Notes under the pieces: model-generated
Database searches by the model: none
Seen by the model: the letters and a program-made list of their open reading frames with translations, nothing else
What the model was told of the DNA's origin: nothing
Program-made: the position numbers and the translations under genes
Origin: Paracoccaceae bacterium
GTDB lineage: Bacteria > Pseudomonadota > Alphaproteobacteria > Rhodobacterales > Rhodobacteraceae
NCBI GenBank assembly: GCA_007119835.1
Contig: SKOX01000047.1
Location: 1-8,281 of the forward strand
Length of the DNA: 8,281 nt
Reading direction: 5' to 3'
Shown here: positions 1-5,763 of the stretch, one piece after another
How positions within the stretch are numbered: position 1 is the first letter of the stretch
How the letters are laid out: each line of letters opens with the position of its first letter

Positions 1-260
1 CGCACCAGTCGGGTGCCAAGCCGCAGGGCGGATTGCAGCGTGCTCGCATGCAGGGTAACCGTCTCGGGCGCGCCGGGCTCGCCATTGGTGGCGGCCTGCA
101 CCTGCTTGTAGAAGTCGCGTGCCGCGCGCACGTCCTCGGGATCTGGCGGGCGCATGCTGGCGACCGCCGGCTGATCCTGCAGGAAGACCATGCCGAGCAG
201 GAGCATACTGCCGGCGGCCACCAGCAGCAGAAAGACAAAGACCCGCAACAGCCTGCTCAT
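1..260 (-). CDS. Partial hypothetical membrane-anchored/exported protein (N-terminal 86 codons)
   Basis: An open frame runs from an ATG at 258-260 on the minus strand to the window edge without a stop, so only the N-terminus is visible. It begins MSRLLRVF, followed by a hydrophobic stretch at about residues 6-26 (rich in L, V, A, G, F). This is either a signal peptide without an obvious cleavage box or one N-terminal membrane anchor. The rest is hydrophilic and would lie in the periplasm: a proline-rich segment (PPDPEDV) at about 38-44, then a helix-like part containing DFYKQVQAA at about 49-57. The start is supported by the basic-then-hydrophobic N-terminus immediately after the ATG; the only Shine-Dalgarno-like sequence is a weak G-run just upstream. 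I do not recognise the family. It lies on the same strand as the NDUFA9-like remnant but 291 bp away, so it probably has its own promoter. That it is coding is likely; the function is unknown. Confidence 0.7.
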   Translation of the reverse strand, partial: MSRLLRVFVFLLLVAAGSMLLLGMVFLQDQPAVASMRPPDPEDVRAARDFYKQVQAATNGEPGAPETVTLHASTLQSALRLGTRLV

Positions 261-551
261 GCCGCCCCCAAGCGCACCCGGCGCCGACGGACTGATCAAC
301 GCAGTGATCGCCGGGCACCCTTCGCCTTCTACGCTCCGATGCTCGATAAAGCGACAGCGACCGTCGGCGAAAGGGCGGTGACCCCGCGGCCGGGCGATTT
401 CGACGGCGGCTGGGTGTCCTCGAACCTCACGGGACGATTTAACCTGGGTATTTCACCTGCGCGGTTGCCCGGCTGGCCCAGATTACAAGGTGTCAGCGCC
501 ATGGAGGCGCGCAGAGCATGCCTCTTGCGGCCGCTTCACGGCTTCCTCCGC
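261..551. other. Non-coding stretch with a 10-bp direct repeat and a small hairpin
   Basis: There is no convincing gene between the left-edge membrane protein start (260) and the end of the NDUFA9-like remnant (552). Short open frames crossing it lack protein-like composition and ribosome-binding sites. It should hold the promoter of the left-edge gene, but I cannot place a clear -35/-10 pair. Two features stand out: the near-identical repeats ATTTAACCTG and ATTTCACCTG at 437-459, and a 5-bp inverted repeat GCGCC/GGCGC at 496-510, which has no T-run and so is a poor terminator. The stretch around 340-360 and 430-455 is less GC-rich than its surroundings, as expected of regulatory DNA. Confidence 0.5.
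437..459. repeat. Two direct repeats, ATTTAACCTG / ATTTCACCTG, 13-bp period
   Basis: The copies at 437-446 and 450-459 match at 9 of 10 positions and are separated by GGT. The sites lie about 180-200 bp upstream of the left-edge gene start at 260. A pair of sites 13 bp apart could be a direct-repeat operator, but chance cannot be excluded from one sequence. No regulator family is assigned. Confidence 0.35.
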
Positions 552-1109
552 TCAACTGCGCTCGTCCCATCCCGCGATCTCCCTGAGGACCGGAGGCGCT
601 TGCTGCGGCACGATGCCGAGCTCTGAAAGGCCGGGGAGCCGGCCCGAGGCGACGTTATACCTGCGCATGAGGTCCACCTGCGCACGCGTCAGCGGCGCGC
701 CCGGGATCATCTCGGACACGCGAGCGCCCAAGCCCCAGATCGGGAAGGGCACGCTCACCAGCCGCGTCCGTGCCCCTGCGGCATTGGTTGCCTCCTGAAC
801 GAGCTCGCGATAGGTCGATACGTCCGGGCCAGCCAGCTCATAGGTGTCGGGCGCCTTCTCGGCCGCGATGATCCGCGCGATGGCCTCGGCCACATCCTCC
901 ACATGCACCGGCTGGAGCCGCGTTTCGCCGCGACCGAACAGCGGGTATACCGGCAGACGCCGCGTAAGCCGGACGAGTGTCGTCAGGAACGCGTCGTCCG
1001 CCGCCAACATCACCGACGGCCGCACAATGGTCGCAGCGGGGAAGGCCTCCCGAACGGCAAGCTCGCCTTGGCCTCTCGCGCGGATGTAGTCGTTGGACGC
1101 CTGCGGGTC
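552..1109 (-). pseudogene. NDUFA9-like NAD(P)-binding SDR protein, C-terminal remnant (5' half lost)
   Basis: The minus-strand frame ending at the TGA at 552-554 encodes 185 residues resembling the C-terminal half of the atypical short-chain dehydrogenase family that includes the complex I subunit NDUFA9 and bacterial NAD-dependent epimerase-like proteins. Recognisable segments, numbered from the junction, are: YIRARGQGE and AVREAFP (about 8-24); TIVRPSV (27-33); a P-L-F-G-R-G-E-T-R-L-Q-P-V-H-V-E-D-V-A block (56-74), a hallmark of the family; YELAGPD (90-96); and a conserved tail. The N-terminal Rossmann half with the glycine-rich dinucleotide motif is absent. Upstream of about 1109 the sequence is tyrosine recombinase in a different frame, and no start codon with a ribosome site precedes the fragment. 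The frame stays formally open upstream to about 2477, but there it is only an alternate frame of the recombinase. The best reading is a gene broken by integration and/or deletion. Function before breakage is inferred from family only (complex I assembly or an NAD(P)-dependent reductase role). Confidence 0.75.
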
Positions 1110-2410
1110 TCGGCGGCCGCGGCGCCGGACGGCGCTGGCCCCGGAAGCCGTCCCGGCCGGTACAGCTTGTCGCCGTAGGCCTCGAGCTTCTCGCCGCCAC
1201 GCTTGTGCGCGTCCCGGCGCAGCTTGCAGTAGTGCCGTGCCATGGCGGCCATGGCGTGACCGGTGACCTCGGCGATGTCGTCGTAGTGCAGGCCGAGCTC
1301 GAACAGGCGCGTCGCGGCCGTGTAGCGCAGCGCGTGCAGGCGTTCGTGTTCGCCGAAGTTCGCACGCTTCGCAGCCTCCTCGTACTCGCGGCTGATCGTC
1401 CGCTTGTGGATCGGCTTGCCGTTCTTCTGCGCGCCCAGCGCGTAGTAGCTGTTGGCGTGCTCCGGGTGGCACGCCCGGAAGGCCCGCAGCGCGAGAACGA
1501 GGTGCTCGGTGACCGGCGCGACCACGAGGATGCCGGCCTTGCCGGTGCGAATCGTGATCTCTCCTGCTTCGATGGTCTCGGCCGGGACCTTCGCGAGATC
1601 CTCGCGCCGCAGCGCCGACACGAGGCCGAGCTCGTGAGCCAGCCGCGCCCGCGACCCGTACGGGTTCGCCGTCCGGAACCGCGCGATGGCGGGTTCGGAG
1701 AGCGGCTGGCGCTCGCTCGCCTCGTGCCGGCCGCGGCGACCGACCTTCTGGACACCGAGCAGCGGGTTGAAAGGGATCCACTTCAGGATCCGCACCGCAT
1801 ATCCGAGCAGGACGGACATGGTCCGCCGGATCGCCTTCTGCAGCGTCGGGTGCTCCTCGAACTTGGCGACGAGCCTGTCCATCAGGTCGGCGGTGAACGC
1901 GGCGACCGGATGAAGGCCGAGGACCGGCTCCAGATGCCGGATGTGGCGGGCATACTCCTTCTGCGTGCTCTCCTTGAGGTGGGTGAATTCCGTGGACCGC
2001 TTGAAGCGGTCGAACAGGAGCTTGAAGCTGCCGTCTGGCAGCTTCGGCTTCACGGGTCCCGTGGTTGCCGGGGTCGCTGCGCCTTCGGGCAATGCCGGCG
2101 CGACCCGCGCCGGTGCCCCGGAGGCCGGGACCTGGTGCGGCCTTGCCGTGTCCGGCGTGGCCGTGTCCGGCGTGGCTGACGCATCGCCGCGCGCCACGCG
2201 CGCGCGGCGTCGTTGTCTTGCTGCCGCCCTGGCGGCCTGCGGGTCCTGCTTCGCGAGCCGGTTCAGCGCGAGCACCTGCTCGAGGAAGGCCGGAGCCTCC
2301 GGATCGTCGGGGAGCCGCGTACCCGTGGCGCGGTGGTAATGGTAGATCCTGATCTGCCCGTTCGCCAGCCTGCGCGCGGCGGCGTACACGCCCTTGATCC
2401 GCACCTTCAT
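1010..2410 (-). CDS. Tyrosine recombinase/phage-type integrase with a chimeric C-terminal tail
   Basis: This 466-residue protein should catalyse site-specific integration or excision of a mobile element. An N-terminal basic, tyrosine-containing segment (about 1-45) is typical of arm-binding regions in this class. A low-complexity linker rich in Ala, Pro and Arg follows (about 55-125), then a core-binding SAM-like domain (about 128-222) and the catalytic domain (about 235-400). The catalytic set is complete: Arg268 in ALRRED, Lys291 in RTGKAG, His359 and Arg362 in LHALRYT, His385 in EVTGH, and the nucleophile Tyr394 nine residues later. The ATG at 2408-2410 overlaps the stop of the upstream helix-turn-helix gene by 4 nt, which fixes the start and implies translational coupling. 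Residues after about 434 (nt 1108-1010) are the NDUFA9-like sequence read out of frame, so the natural C-terminus has been replaced by about 32 foreign residues. Because the catalytic core is intact, the enzyme could still be active. The identity as an integrase is firm; the element it served is not visible. Confidence 0.92.
   Translation of the reverse strand: MKVRIKGVYAAARRLANGQIRIYHYHRATGTRLPDDPEAPAFLEQVLALNRLAKQDPQAARAAARQRRRARVARGDASATPDTATPDTARPHQVPASGAPARVAPALPEGAATPATTGPVKPKLPDGSFKLLFDRFKRSTEFTHLKESTQKEYARHIRHLEPVLGLHPVAAFTADLMDRLVAKFEEHPTLQKAIRRTMSVLLGYAVRILKWIPFNPLLGVQKVGRRGRHEASERQPLSEPAIARFRTANPYGSRARLAHELGLVSALRREDLAKVPAETIEAGEITIRTGKAGILVVAPVTEHLVLALRAFRACHPEHANSYYALGAQKNGKPIHKRTISREYEEAAKRANFGEHERLHALRYTAATRLFELGLHYDDIAEVTGHAMAAMARHYCKLRRDAHKRGGEKLEAYGDKLYRPGRLPGPAPSGAAAAETRRRPTTTSAREAKASLPFGRPSPLRPLCGRR
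1090..1125. other. Junction between recombinase and NDUFA9-like sequence
   Basis: Reading the minus strand, sequence above about 1110 makes sense in the recombinase frame and sequence below about 1109 in the NDUFA9-like frame (from Asp-Pro-Gln-Ala-Ser onward). Both frames stay open across the boundary, so the exact breakpoint is uncertain by roughly 10-20 bp. It is either an integration boundary inside the NDUFA9-like gene or the scar of a deletion that removed the far end of the element. Confidence 0.6.
2146..2175. repeat. Perfect 15-bp tandem duplication inside the recombinase linker
   Basis: CCGTGTCCGGCGTGG occurs twice head to tail (2146-2160 and 2161-2175). It is in frame and encodes a duplicated Ala/Thr/Pro/Asp pentapeptide (reading ATPDTATPDTA, about residues 79-89) in the unstructured linker between the arm-binding and core-binding domains. 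It probably arose by slippage in GC-rich DNA and is unlikely to affect catalysis. Confidence 0.8.
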
Positions 2411-2685
2411 GGCCGGCTCCAGGCGTCGATCGCAGCGCCGAGCGCGCCGCCTGCGTCGCTGTGAGCCGCCGGGCCATCGGCGAACCAGGCGTCGAGGTCG
2501 CGACGCGACCAGCGCAGGCCGCCGGGCGTCATCCGGGGCGGCGGCAGTTTGCCATCGCCGACGCCGCGGGCGAAGTCGTTCGGCTTCAGGCTCAGATAGG
2601 CCGCCGCGGCCGTTTCGGTCAGCAGCAGCGGCCACGAGGGCAGGACCGCCAGCTCGGAAAGACGCGTCTTCGATCCTGCACCCAT
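2407..2685 (-). CDS. Small helix-turn-helix DNA-binding protein, excisionase/AlpA-like
   Basis: A 92-residue protein is encoded immediately upstream of the recombinase, its TGA overlapping the recombinase ATG by 4 nt. Residues about 18-68 follow the pattern of winged-helix excisionase/AlpA-type proteins: LLLTETAAAAYLSL (recognition of 'insert aa aYL'), a helix with KPNDFARGV, a wing with KLPPPRM and GGLRWSRRDLDAWFAD, where the final helix is the usual RWxxxdLdaW signature. The tail (about 70-92) is variable. The start chosen is the ATG at 2683-2685, with GGGGACC and GGGTGG as ribosome-site candidates just upstream; the frame is open further 5' but has no better start there. Such proteins bend att-site DNA to favour excision, or act as small transcriptional regulators of integrase operons. 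Coupling to the recombinase supports that role here. Exact start and activity are inferred. Confidence 0.82.
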   Translation of the reverse strand: MGAGSKTRLSELAVLPSWPLLLTETAAAAYLSLKPNDFARGVGDGKLPPPRMTPGGLRWSRRDLDAWFADGPAAHSDAGGALGAAIDAWSRP

Positions 2686-2945
2686 GCCACCCGGTCCCCA
2701 TGACACCACCAGGAGCCGCTTCCGGCTCGAGGGGGAGGTCGGTTCGGTGGCGTGGTCGCGTGGCGGCCTGGCGGGTGGTTCGCACACGCGGCGTCCAGGC
2801 GCCGGTTTCCGCGCCGTGGGCGCGGGTCGCCGGTGGGGGTCGAGCGGCCTCCGGGAAGGGGAAACTGCGAAACGATTTGCGAAATACGGTCGATTCGCCC
2901 GCTCAAGGCAGGTAAAGATAGCCGTGTAACCTGTTGACGGAGCAA
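2686..2945. other. Non-coding region between tRNA-His and the xis-int pair, probable promoter/att-arm region
   Basis: There is no gene-like frame with a ribosome site in these 260 bp. It contains the two TGCGAAA copies at 2866-2884 and an imperfect inverted repeat CAGGTaA...TaACCTG at 2909-2933. The part at about 2861-2935 is clearly richer in A/T than the flanks, as expected of a promoter or recombinase arm-site region. Since the xis-int pair is transcribed away from the tRNA, its promoter must lie here, but I see no strong -35/-10 pair. No second copy of the tRNA-His 3' end is visible anywhere in the window. Confidence 0.45.
2866..2884. repeat. Direct repeat TGCGAAA x2, 12-bp spacing (possible operator or arm-type site)
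   Basis: Two exact TGCGAAA heptamers occur at 2866-2872 and 2878-2884, start to start 12 bp, close to one helical turn. They lie about 180-200 bp upstream of the excisionase-like start (2685) on its promoter side. Short direct repeats with near-helical spacing are common binding sites for excisionases and for integrase N-terminal domains, which makes this a plausible but unproven site. Confidence 0.4.
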
Positions 2946-3022
2946 TGGTACCGACGCCCCGGCTCGAACGGGGGACCCCCAGATCCACAATCTGGTGCTC
3001 TAACCTACTGAGCTACGTCGGC
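2946..3022 (-). tRNA. tRNA-His (anticodon GTG), CCA encoded, without G-1
   Basis: On the minus strand the sequence folds into a complete cloverleaf: 7-bp acceptor stem GCCGACG/CGTCGGT, D stem GCTC/GAGC, anticodon stem CCAGA/TCTGG with loop TTGTGGA (anticodon GTG, histidine), 5-nt variable loop, T stem CCCCG/CGGGG with loop TTCGAGC. It is followed by A73 and an encoded CCA. The base before G1 is T, so the extra 5' guanosine (G-1) of ordinary bacterial tRNA-His is not encoded. The first pair is G1:U72 and the discriminator is A73 rather than C73. These are the derived identity elements described for Caulobacter-type alphaproteobacteria, which use a divergent histidyl-tRNA synthetase. The 3' end faces the xis-int pair, so it might be an integration target, but no duplicated 3' end is seen. 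Confidence 0.97.
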
Positions 3023-3032
3023 ACTTCCGGTC

Positions 3033-3061
3033 GAGGTAAAGTGGCACCGGCCGGAATGCAA
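3033..3061 (-). promoter_or_regulatory. Candidate sigma70 promoter for tRNA-His
   Basis: On the minus strand TTGCAT (3056-3061) and TACCTC (3033-3038) are separated by 17 bp, with the -10 ending about 10 bp before the tRNA 5' end. That gives a leader of only a few nucleotides. The -10 match is weak; position and spacing are the main support. Confidence 0.4.
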
Positions 3062-3125
3062 GTCCCGCTTGTCACTGCCCAAGCCCCGGGGGCAAGATGC
3101 AGGGGCGCAGCAAAGCGAGGCGCCC

Positions 3126-3476
3126 ATGGGCATCGACGACGAGAGCGACTTGTCTGCCAGCCTGCAGATCGGCCCGACGACGCTCGGCATGGTTCGGCTC
3201 TACATCGAGACCGAAACCCATGAGTTGCCGCTCGACTTCGAGCCGGAGGAGGCCGAGGAGATTGCGGAGGAACTCCTCGCCGCGGCCGCCCGGGCGCGCG
3301 AGGCACGAGCTTCCGGCGGGAAGACCGCGCGCGGCGCCAAGCGACGGCCCGATTCGGCGCGTGCCGAGGGATCATCCGGCAAGCTCCTCGGCGTCGAGCC
3401 TGGCGGGCGCGGCAACGACGGCCGGCCGTCTCAGGGTGCGCCGAAACGGCGCAGGGGATCGGGGTCGTCAAGCTGA
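3126..3476 (+). CDS. DUF6324-like small protein with a long basic C-terminal tail
   Basis: This is a 116-residue protein. Residues about 1-60 (MGIDDESDLSASLQIG, then GMVRLYIE, then ELPLDFEPEEAEEIAEEL) resemble what I recall of the short alphaproteobacterial DUF6324 family: a beta-rich start and an acidic helix. No function is known for that family. I chose the ATG at 3126, preceded by GAGG at 3117-3120, because the family resemblance begins there; an in-frame upstream start at 3069 would add 19 residues of unrelated character. From about residue 61 the sequence becomes a disordered Gly/Ser/Arg/Lys-rich tail that makes the protein longer than I would expect for the family. The last 46 bp overlap the 3' end of mmcB on the other strand. 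The tail may be real or may result from loss of an earlier stop. There are no membrane segments or signal peptide. Confidence 0.7.
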   Translation: MGIDDESDLSASLQIGPTTLGMVRLYIETETHELPLDFEPEEAEEIAEELLAAAARAREARASGGKTARGAKRRPDSARAEGSSGKLLGVEPGGRGNDGRPSQGAPKRRRGSGSSS

Positions 3477-3916
3477 GCCAGCCGCTCCGCGGCTGTCCGC
3501 GCGAAGCGCGCGACGAGGGCGCGCCGCCGCGCCGACGCAAGCGGGGCCTCGGGCGCCATCCGCAGCACCGCCGCATCGTAGGCATCGGCGCGGATGATCC
3601 CCGCGCCGTCGGGCAGGATCGCCTCGGGGAAGCCCGCGTCGACCGCCCAGAAGAACCGGTCGCACCAGGGCAGGTAGCCCGACCACTTCCGGTCGGCCGC
3701 GAAATCCGCCCGGCAGGACTTTACCTCGACGATCCAGACCTCTGCGCGCGGTCCGAGCGCGATCACGTCGACCCGCAGACCCGCCGACGGCACGAATTCG
3801 GTCAGCGTCGCGAAGCCCAGGCTGCGCAGGTGCCGACAGACGCCGCGGGCAAGCGCCAGTCCGTCGCGAACGGGTGCGGCGGCAAGCGGCGGGTCACTGT
3901 CGCAGAGGCTGGCCAT
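3431..3916 (-). CDS. mmcB: MmcB-family DNA repair protein (DUF/PF06319-type, PD-(D/E)XK-like)
   Basis: This 161-residue cytoplasmic protein belongs to the alphaproteobacterial MmcB family, linked in Caulobacter to survival of mitomycin C and other DNA damage. The fold is nuclease-like: a first helix (LARGVCRHL, about 22-30), [10 protein letters not shown] with Glu40, RVDVIAL with Asp50, and IVEVKS with Glu64 and Lys66, matching a restriction-endonuclease-like E-D-ExK arrangement. The family block [22 protein letters not shown] follows at about 71-92, and a C-terminal Arg/Ala-rich helix at about 128-147. Length fits the family. The start ATG is at 3914-3916; the frame has no family-like sequence upstream. 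It is transcribed divergently from ctaD and converges with the DUF6324-like gene, overlapping its 3' end by 46 bp. In Caulobacter the gene is damage-induced. I saw no GTTC-N7-GTTC LexA box in the upstream 199 bp, so SOS control here is unsupported. Confidence 0.9.
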   Translation of the reverse strand: MASLCDSDPPLAAAPVRDGLALARGVCRHLRSLGFATLTEFVPSAGLRVDVIALGPRAEVWIVEVKSCRADFAADRKWSGYLPWCDRFFWAVDAGFPEAILPDGAGIIRADAYDAAVLRMAPEAPLASARRRALVARFARTAAERLAQLDDPDPLRRFGAP

Positions 3917-4017
3917 GGCGAAGCCAAGCGCGCCGCCGGGGCCCGCGTCAAGCCCCGGCCGCCGCGGCGCCCACCGACCCGCGACGAAAGGATCGCGCCT
4001 CGCCCGGCCTGCAGGGC

Positions 4018-4046
4018 TTGAGGCCGCCGCACCTGCGGGGTATCAG
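4018..4046 (+). promoter_or_regulatory. Candidate sigma70-type promoter for ctaD
   Basis: TTGAGG (4018-4023) and TATCAG (4041-4046) are separated by exactly 17 bp, about 70 bp upstream of the ctaD ATG, in the 199-bp gap between mmcB and ctaD. Both hexamers match the consensus at four of six positions. The spacing and location make it the best promoter candidate in the window; it would give a leader of about 60 nt. Confidence 0.5.
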
Positions 4047-4103
4047 CGTAGGGTATGCATGCTGAGGGCCGGGGCTGCGCCGTCCTTGTCCGATGCCGAG
4101 CTC

Positions 4104-4108
4104 AGGAG
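4104..4108 (+). promoter_or_regulatory. Ribosome-binding site of ctaD
   Basis: AGGAG, 7 nt before the ATG at 4116-4118, decides the start of ctaD. The frame is open upstream to 3915, but no comparable ribosome site or family-like residues occur there. Confidence 0.85.
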
Positions 4109-4115
4109 TTTTTCC

Positions 4116-5759
4116 ATGGCCGACGCCACGGCACACGCCCCCTCGGGTGATCACAAGGAGGGCTTCTTCACCCGGTGGTTCATGTCGACGAACCACAAGG
4201 ACATCGGCATCCTCTACCTGGTGACCGCTGCCCTCATCGGCTTCGTCTCGGTCGCCTTCACCATGTACATGCGCCTCGAGCTCATGGAGCCGGGCGTCCA
4301 GTGGATGATGGTCGACGGCGAGCCGAACGGGCATGTCTACAACCGGATGGTCACGGCGCACGGCCTGACCATGATGTTCTTCGTCGTCATCCCGGCCCTG
4401 TTCGGCGGTTTCGGCAACTACTTCATGCCGCTGATGATCGGGGCGCCCGACATGGCCTTCCCGCGGCTGAACAACCTCTCCTACTGGTTGTTCGTCGCCG
4501 GCTCCACGATGCTGGTCCTGTCGCTGTTCACCCCCGGCGGCAACGGATTGACCGGGTCCGGCGTGGGATGGGTGCTCTATCCGCCGCTCTCGACAGGCGA
4601 GGCGGGCATGGCGCTCGACCTGGCGATCTTCGCCGTCCACCTGTCGGGCGCCTCGTCGATCCTCGGCGCGATCAACATCATCACGACCTTCCTCAACATG
4701 CGCGCGCCGGGCATGACGCTCTTCAAGGTGCCGCTTTTCGCCTGGTCGGTGATGATCACCGCCTTCATGATCCTGCTCGCCCTGCCGGTGCTCGCGGGCG
4801 CGATCACCATGCTGCTCACCGACCGCAACTTCGGCACGACCTTCTTCGACGCGGCGGGCGGCGGTGACCCGGTGCTCTACCAGCATCTCCTGTGGTTCTT
4901 CGGGCACCCGGAGGTCTACATCCTCATCGTGCCGGGCTTCGGCATCATCTCGCACGTCATCGCCACCTTCGCGCGCAAGCCGATCTTCGGCTACCTGCCG
5001 ATGGTGTTCGCCATGATCGCGATCGCGGCGCTCGGCTTCGTCGTCTGGGCGCACCACATGTACACCGTGGGCCTGTCGACGACGACGCAGACCTACTTCA
5101 TGCTCGCGACGATGGTCATCGCGGTGCCGACCGGCATCAAGATTTTCTCGTGGATCGCGACGATGTGGGGCGGCTCGATCGAGTTCAAGACGCCGATGCT
5201 CTTCGCGATGGGCTTCCTCTTCCTCTTCACCATCGGCGGCGTCACCGGCGTGGTGCTGAGCCAGGCCGCCATCGACAGGATCTACCACGACACCTACTAC
5301 GTCGTGGCGCATTTCCACTACGTCATGAGCCTCGGGGCGGTCTTCACGATCTTCGCGGGCATCTACTACTGGTTCACCAAGATGACCGGCCGGGAGTATC
5401 CCGAATGGGCCGGCCAGGTGCACTTCTGGACCTTCTTCATCGGCGCCAACATCACCTTCTTCCCGCAGCACTTCCTCGGGCGGCAGGGCATGCCGCGGCG
5501 CTACATGGACTATCCCGAGCAATACGCGCTCTGGAACTACGTCTCCTCGATCGGCGCCTTCATCTCGGGCCTGTCGTTCCTCTTCTTCTTCGGCATCATG
5601 TTCTACGCGCTCCGCTACGGCCGGCGCGTGACCGAGCCGCAGTACTGGGGTCCGCAGCCCGACGCCACGCTCGAGTGGACGCTGCCGAACCCGCCGCCGG
5701 CCCACACCTTCGAGACGCTCCCGACCCAGGAGCAGTGGGACCGCCGCGGGGCGCACTGA
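4116..5759 (+). CDS. ctaD: Cytochrome c oxidase subunit I (aa3 type)
   Basis: This is the catalytic subunit of the aa3 terminal oxidase in the inner membrane. It reduces O2 to water with electrons from cytochrome c and pumps protons. At 547 residues it has the usual family length and is very similar in motif order to Paracoccus/Rhodobacter subunit I. Ligands visible: His82 and His401 (heme a), His399 (heme a3), His264, His313 and His314 (CuB), with Tyr268 in HPEVY as the partner cross-linked to the CuB histidine. Proton paths: Asp112, Asn101 and Asn119 for the D channel, Glu266 at its end, and Lys342 in [10 protein letters not shown] for the K channel. Twelve hydrophobic helices are expected. 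The loop after helix I (about 58-73) is shorter than in Paracoccus, which carries an insertion there. The C-terminus keeps the [19 protein letters not shown] signature. The start is set by an AGGAG ribosome site. The DUF2244 gene begins 4 bp after the stop, implying cotranscription. Subunits II and III are not in the window. Confidence 0.98.
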   Translation: MADATAHAPSGDHKEGFFTRWFMSTNHKDIGILYLVTAALIGFVSVAFTMYMRLELMEPGVQWMMVDGEPNGHVYNRMVTAHGLTMMFFVVIPALFGGFGNYFMPLMIGAPDMAFPRLNNLSYWLFVAGSTMLVLSLFTPGGNGLTGSGVGWVLYPPLSTGEAGMALDLAIFAVHLSGASSILGAINIITTFLNMRAPGMTLFKVPLFAWSVMITAFMILLALPVLAGAITMLLTDRNFGTTFFDAAGGGDPVLYQHLLWFFGHPEVYILIVPGFGIISHVIATFARKPIFGYLPMVFAMIAIAALGFVVWAHHMYTVGLSTTTQTYFMLATMVIAVPTGIKIFSWIATMWGGSIEFKTPMLFAMGFLFLFTIGGVTGVVLSQAAIDRIYHDTYYVVAHFHYVMSLGAVFTIFAGIYYWFTKMTGREYPEWAGQVHFWTFFIGANITFFPQHFLGRQGMPRRYMDYPEQYALWNYVSSIGAFISGLSFLFFFGIMFYALRYGRRVTEPQYWGPQPDATLEWTLPNPPPAHTFETLPTQEQWDRRGAH

Positions 5760-5763
5760 CGCA

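Noticed and set aside
977..2179. A 400-codon plus-strand frame antisense to the recombinase
   Set aside because: Composition is typical of an antisense shadow (Arg/Leu/Gln/Val rich, no motifs) and there is no ribosome site. The recombinase on the other strand explains the region.
552..2477. A continuous 641-codon minus-strand frame that could be read as one large protein ending in the NDUFA9-like domain
   Set aside because: Above about 1109 the frame is an Arg/Gly/Ala-rich shadow of the recombinase, whose own frame shows all catalytic motifs. Only the C-terminal 185 codons are real.
2909..2933. CAGGTaA/TaACCTG inverted repeat next to tRNA-His as the tRNA terminator or an att core
   Set aside because: The stem is only 5 bp before a mismatch, has a long loop and no T-run after it, and no matching copy at the other end of the element was found.
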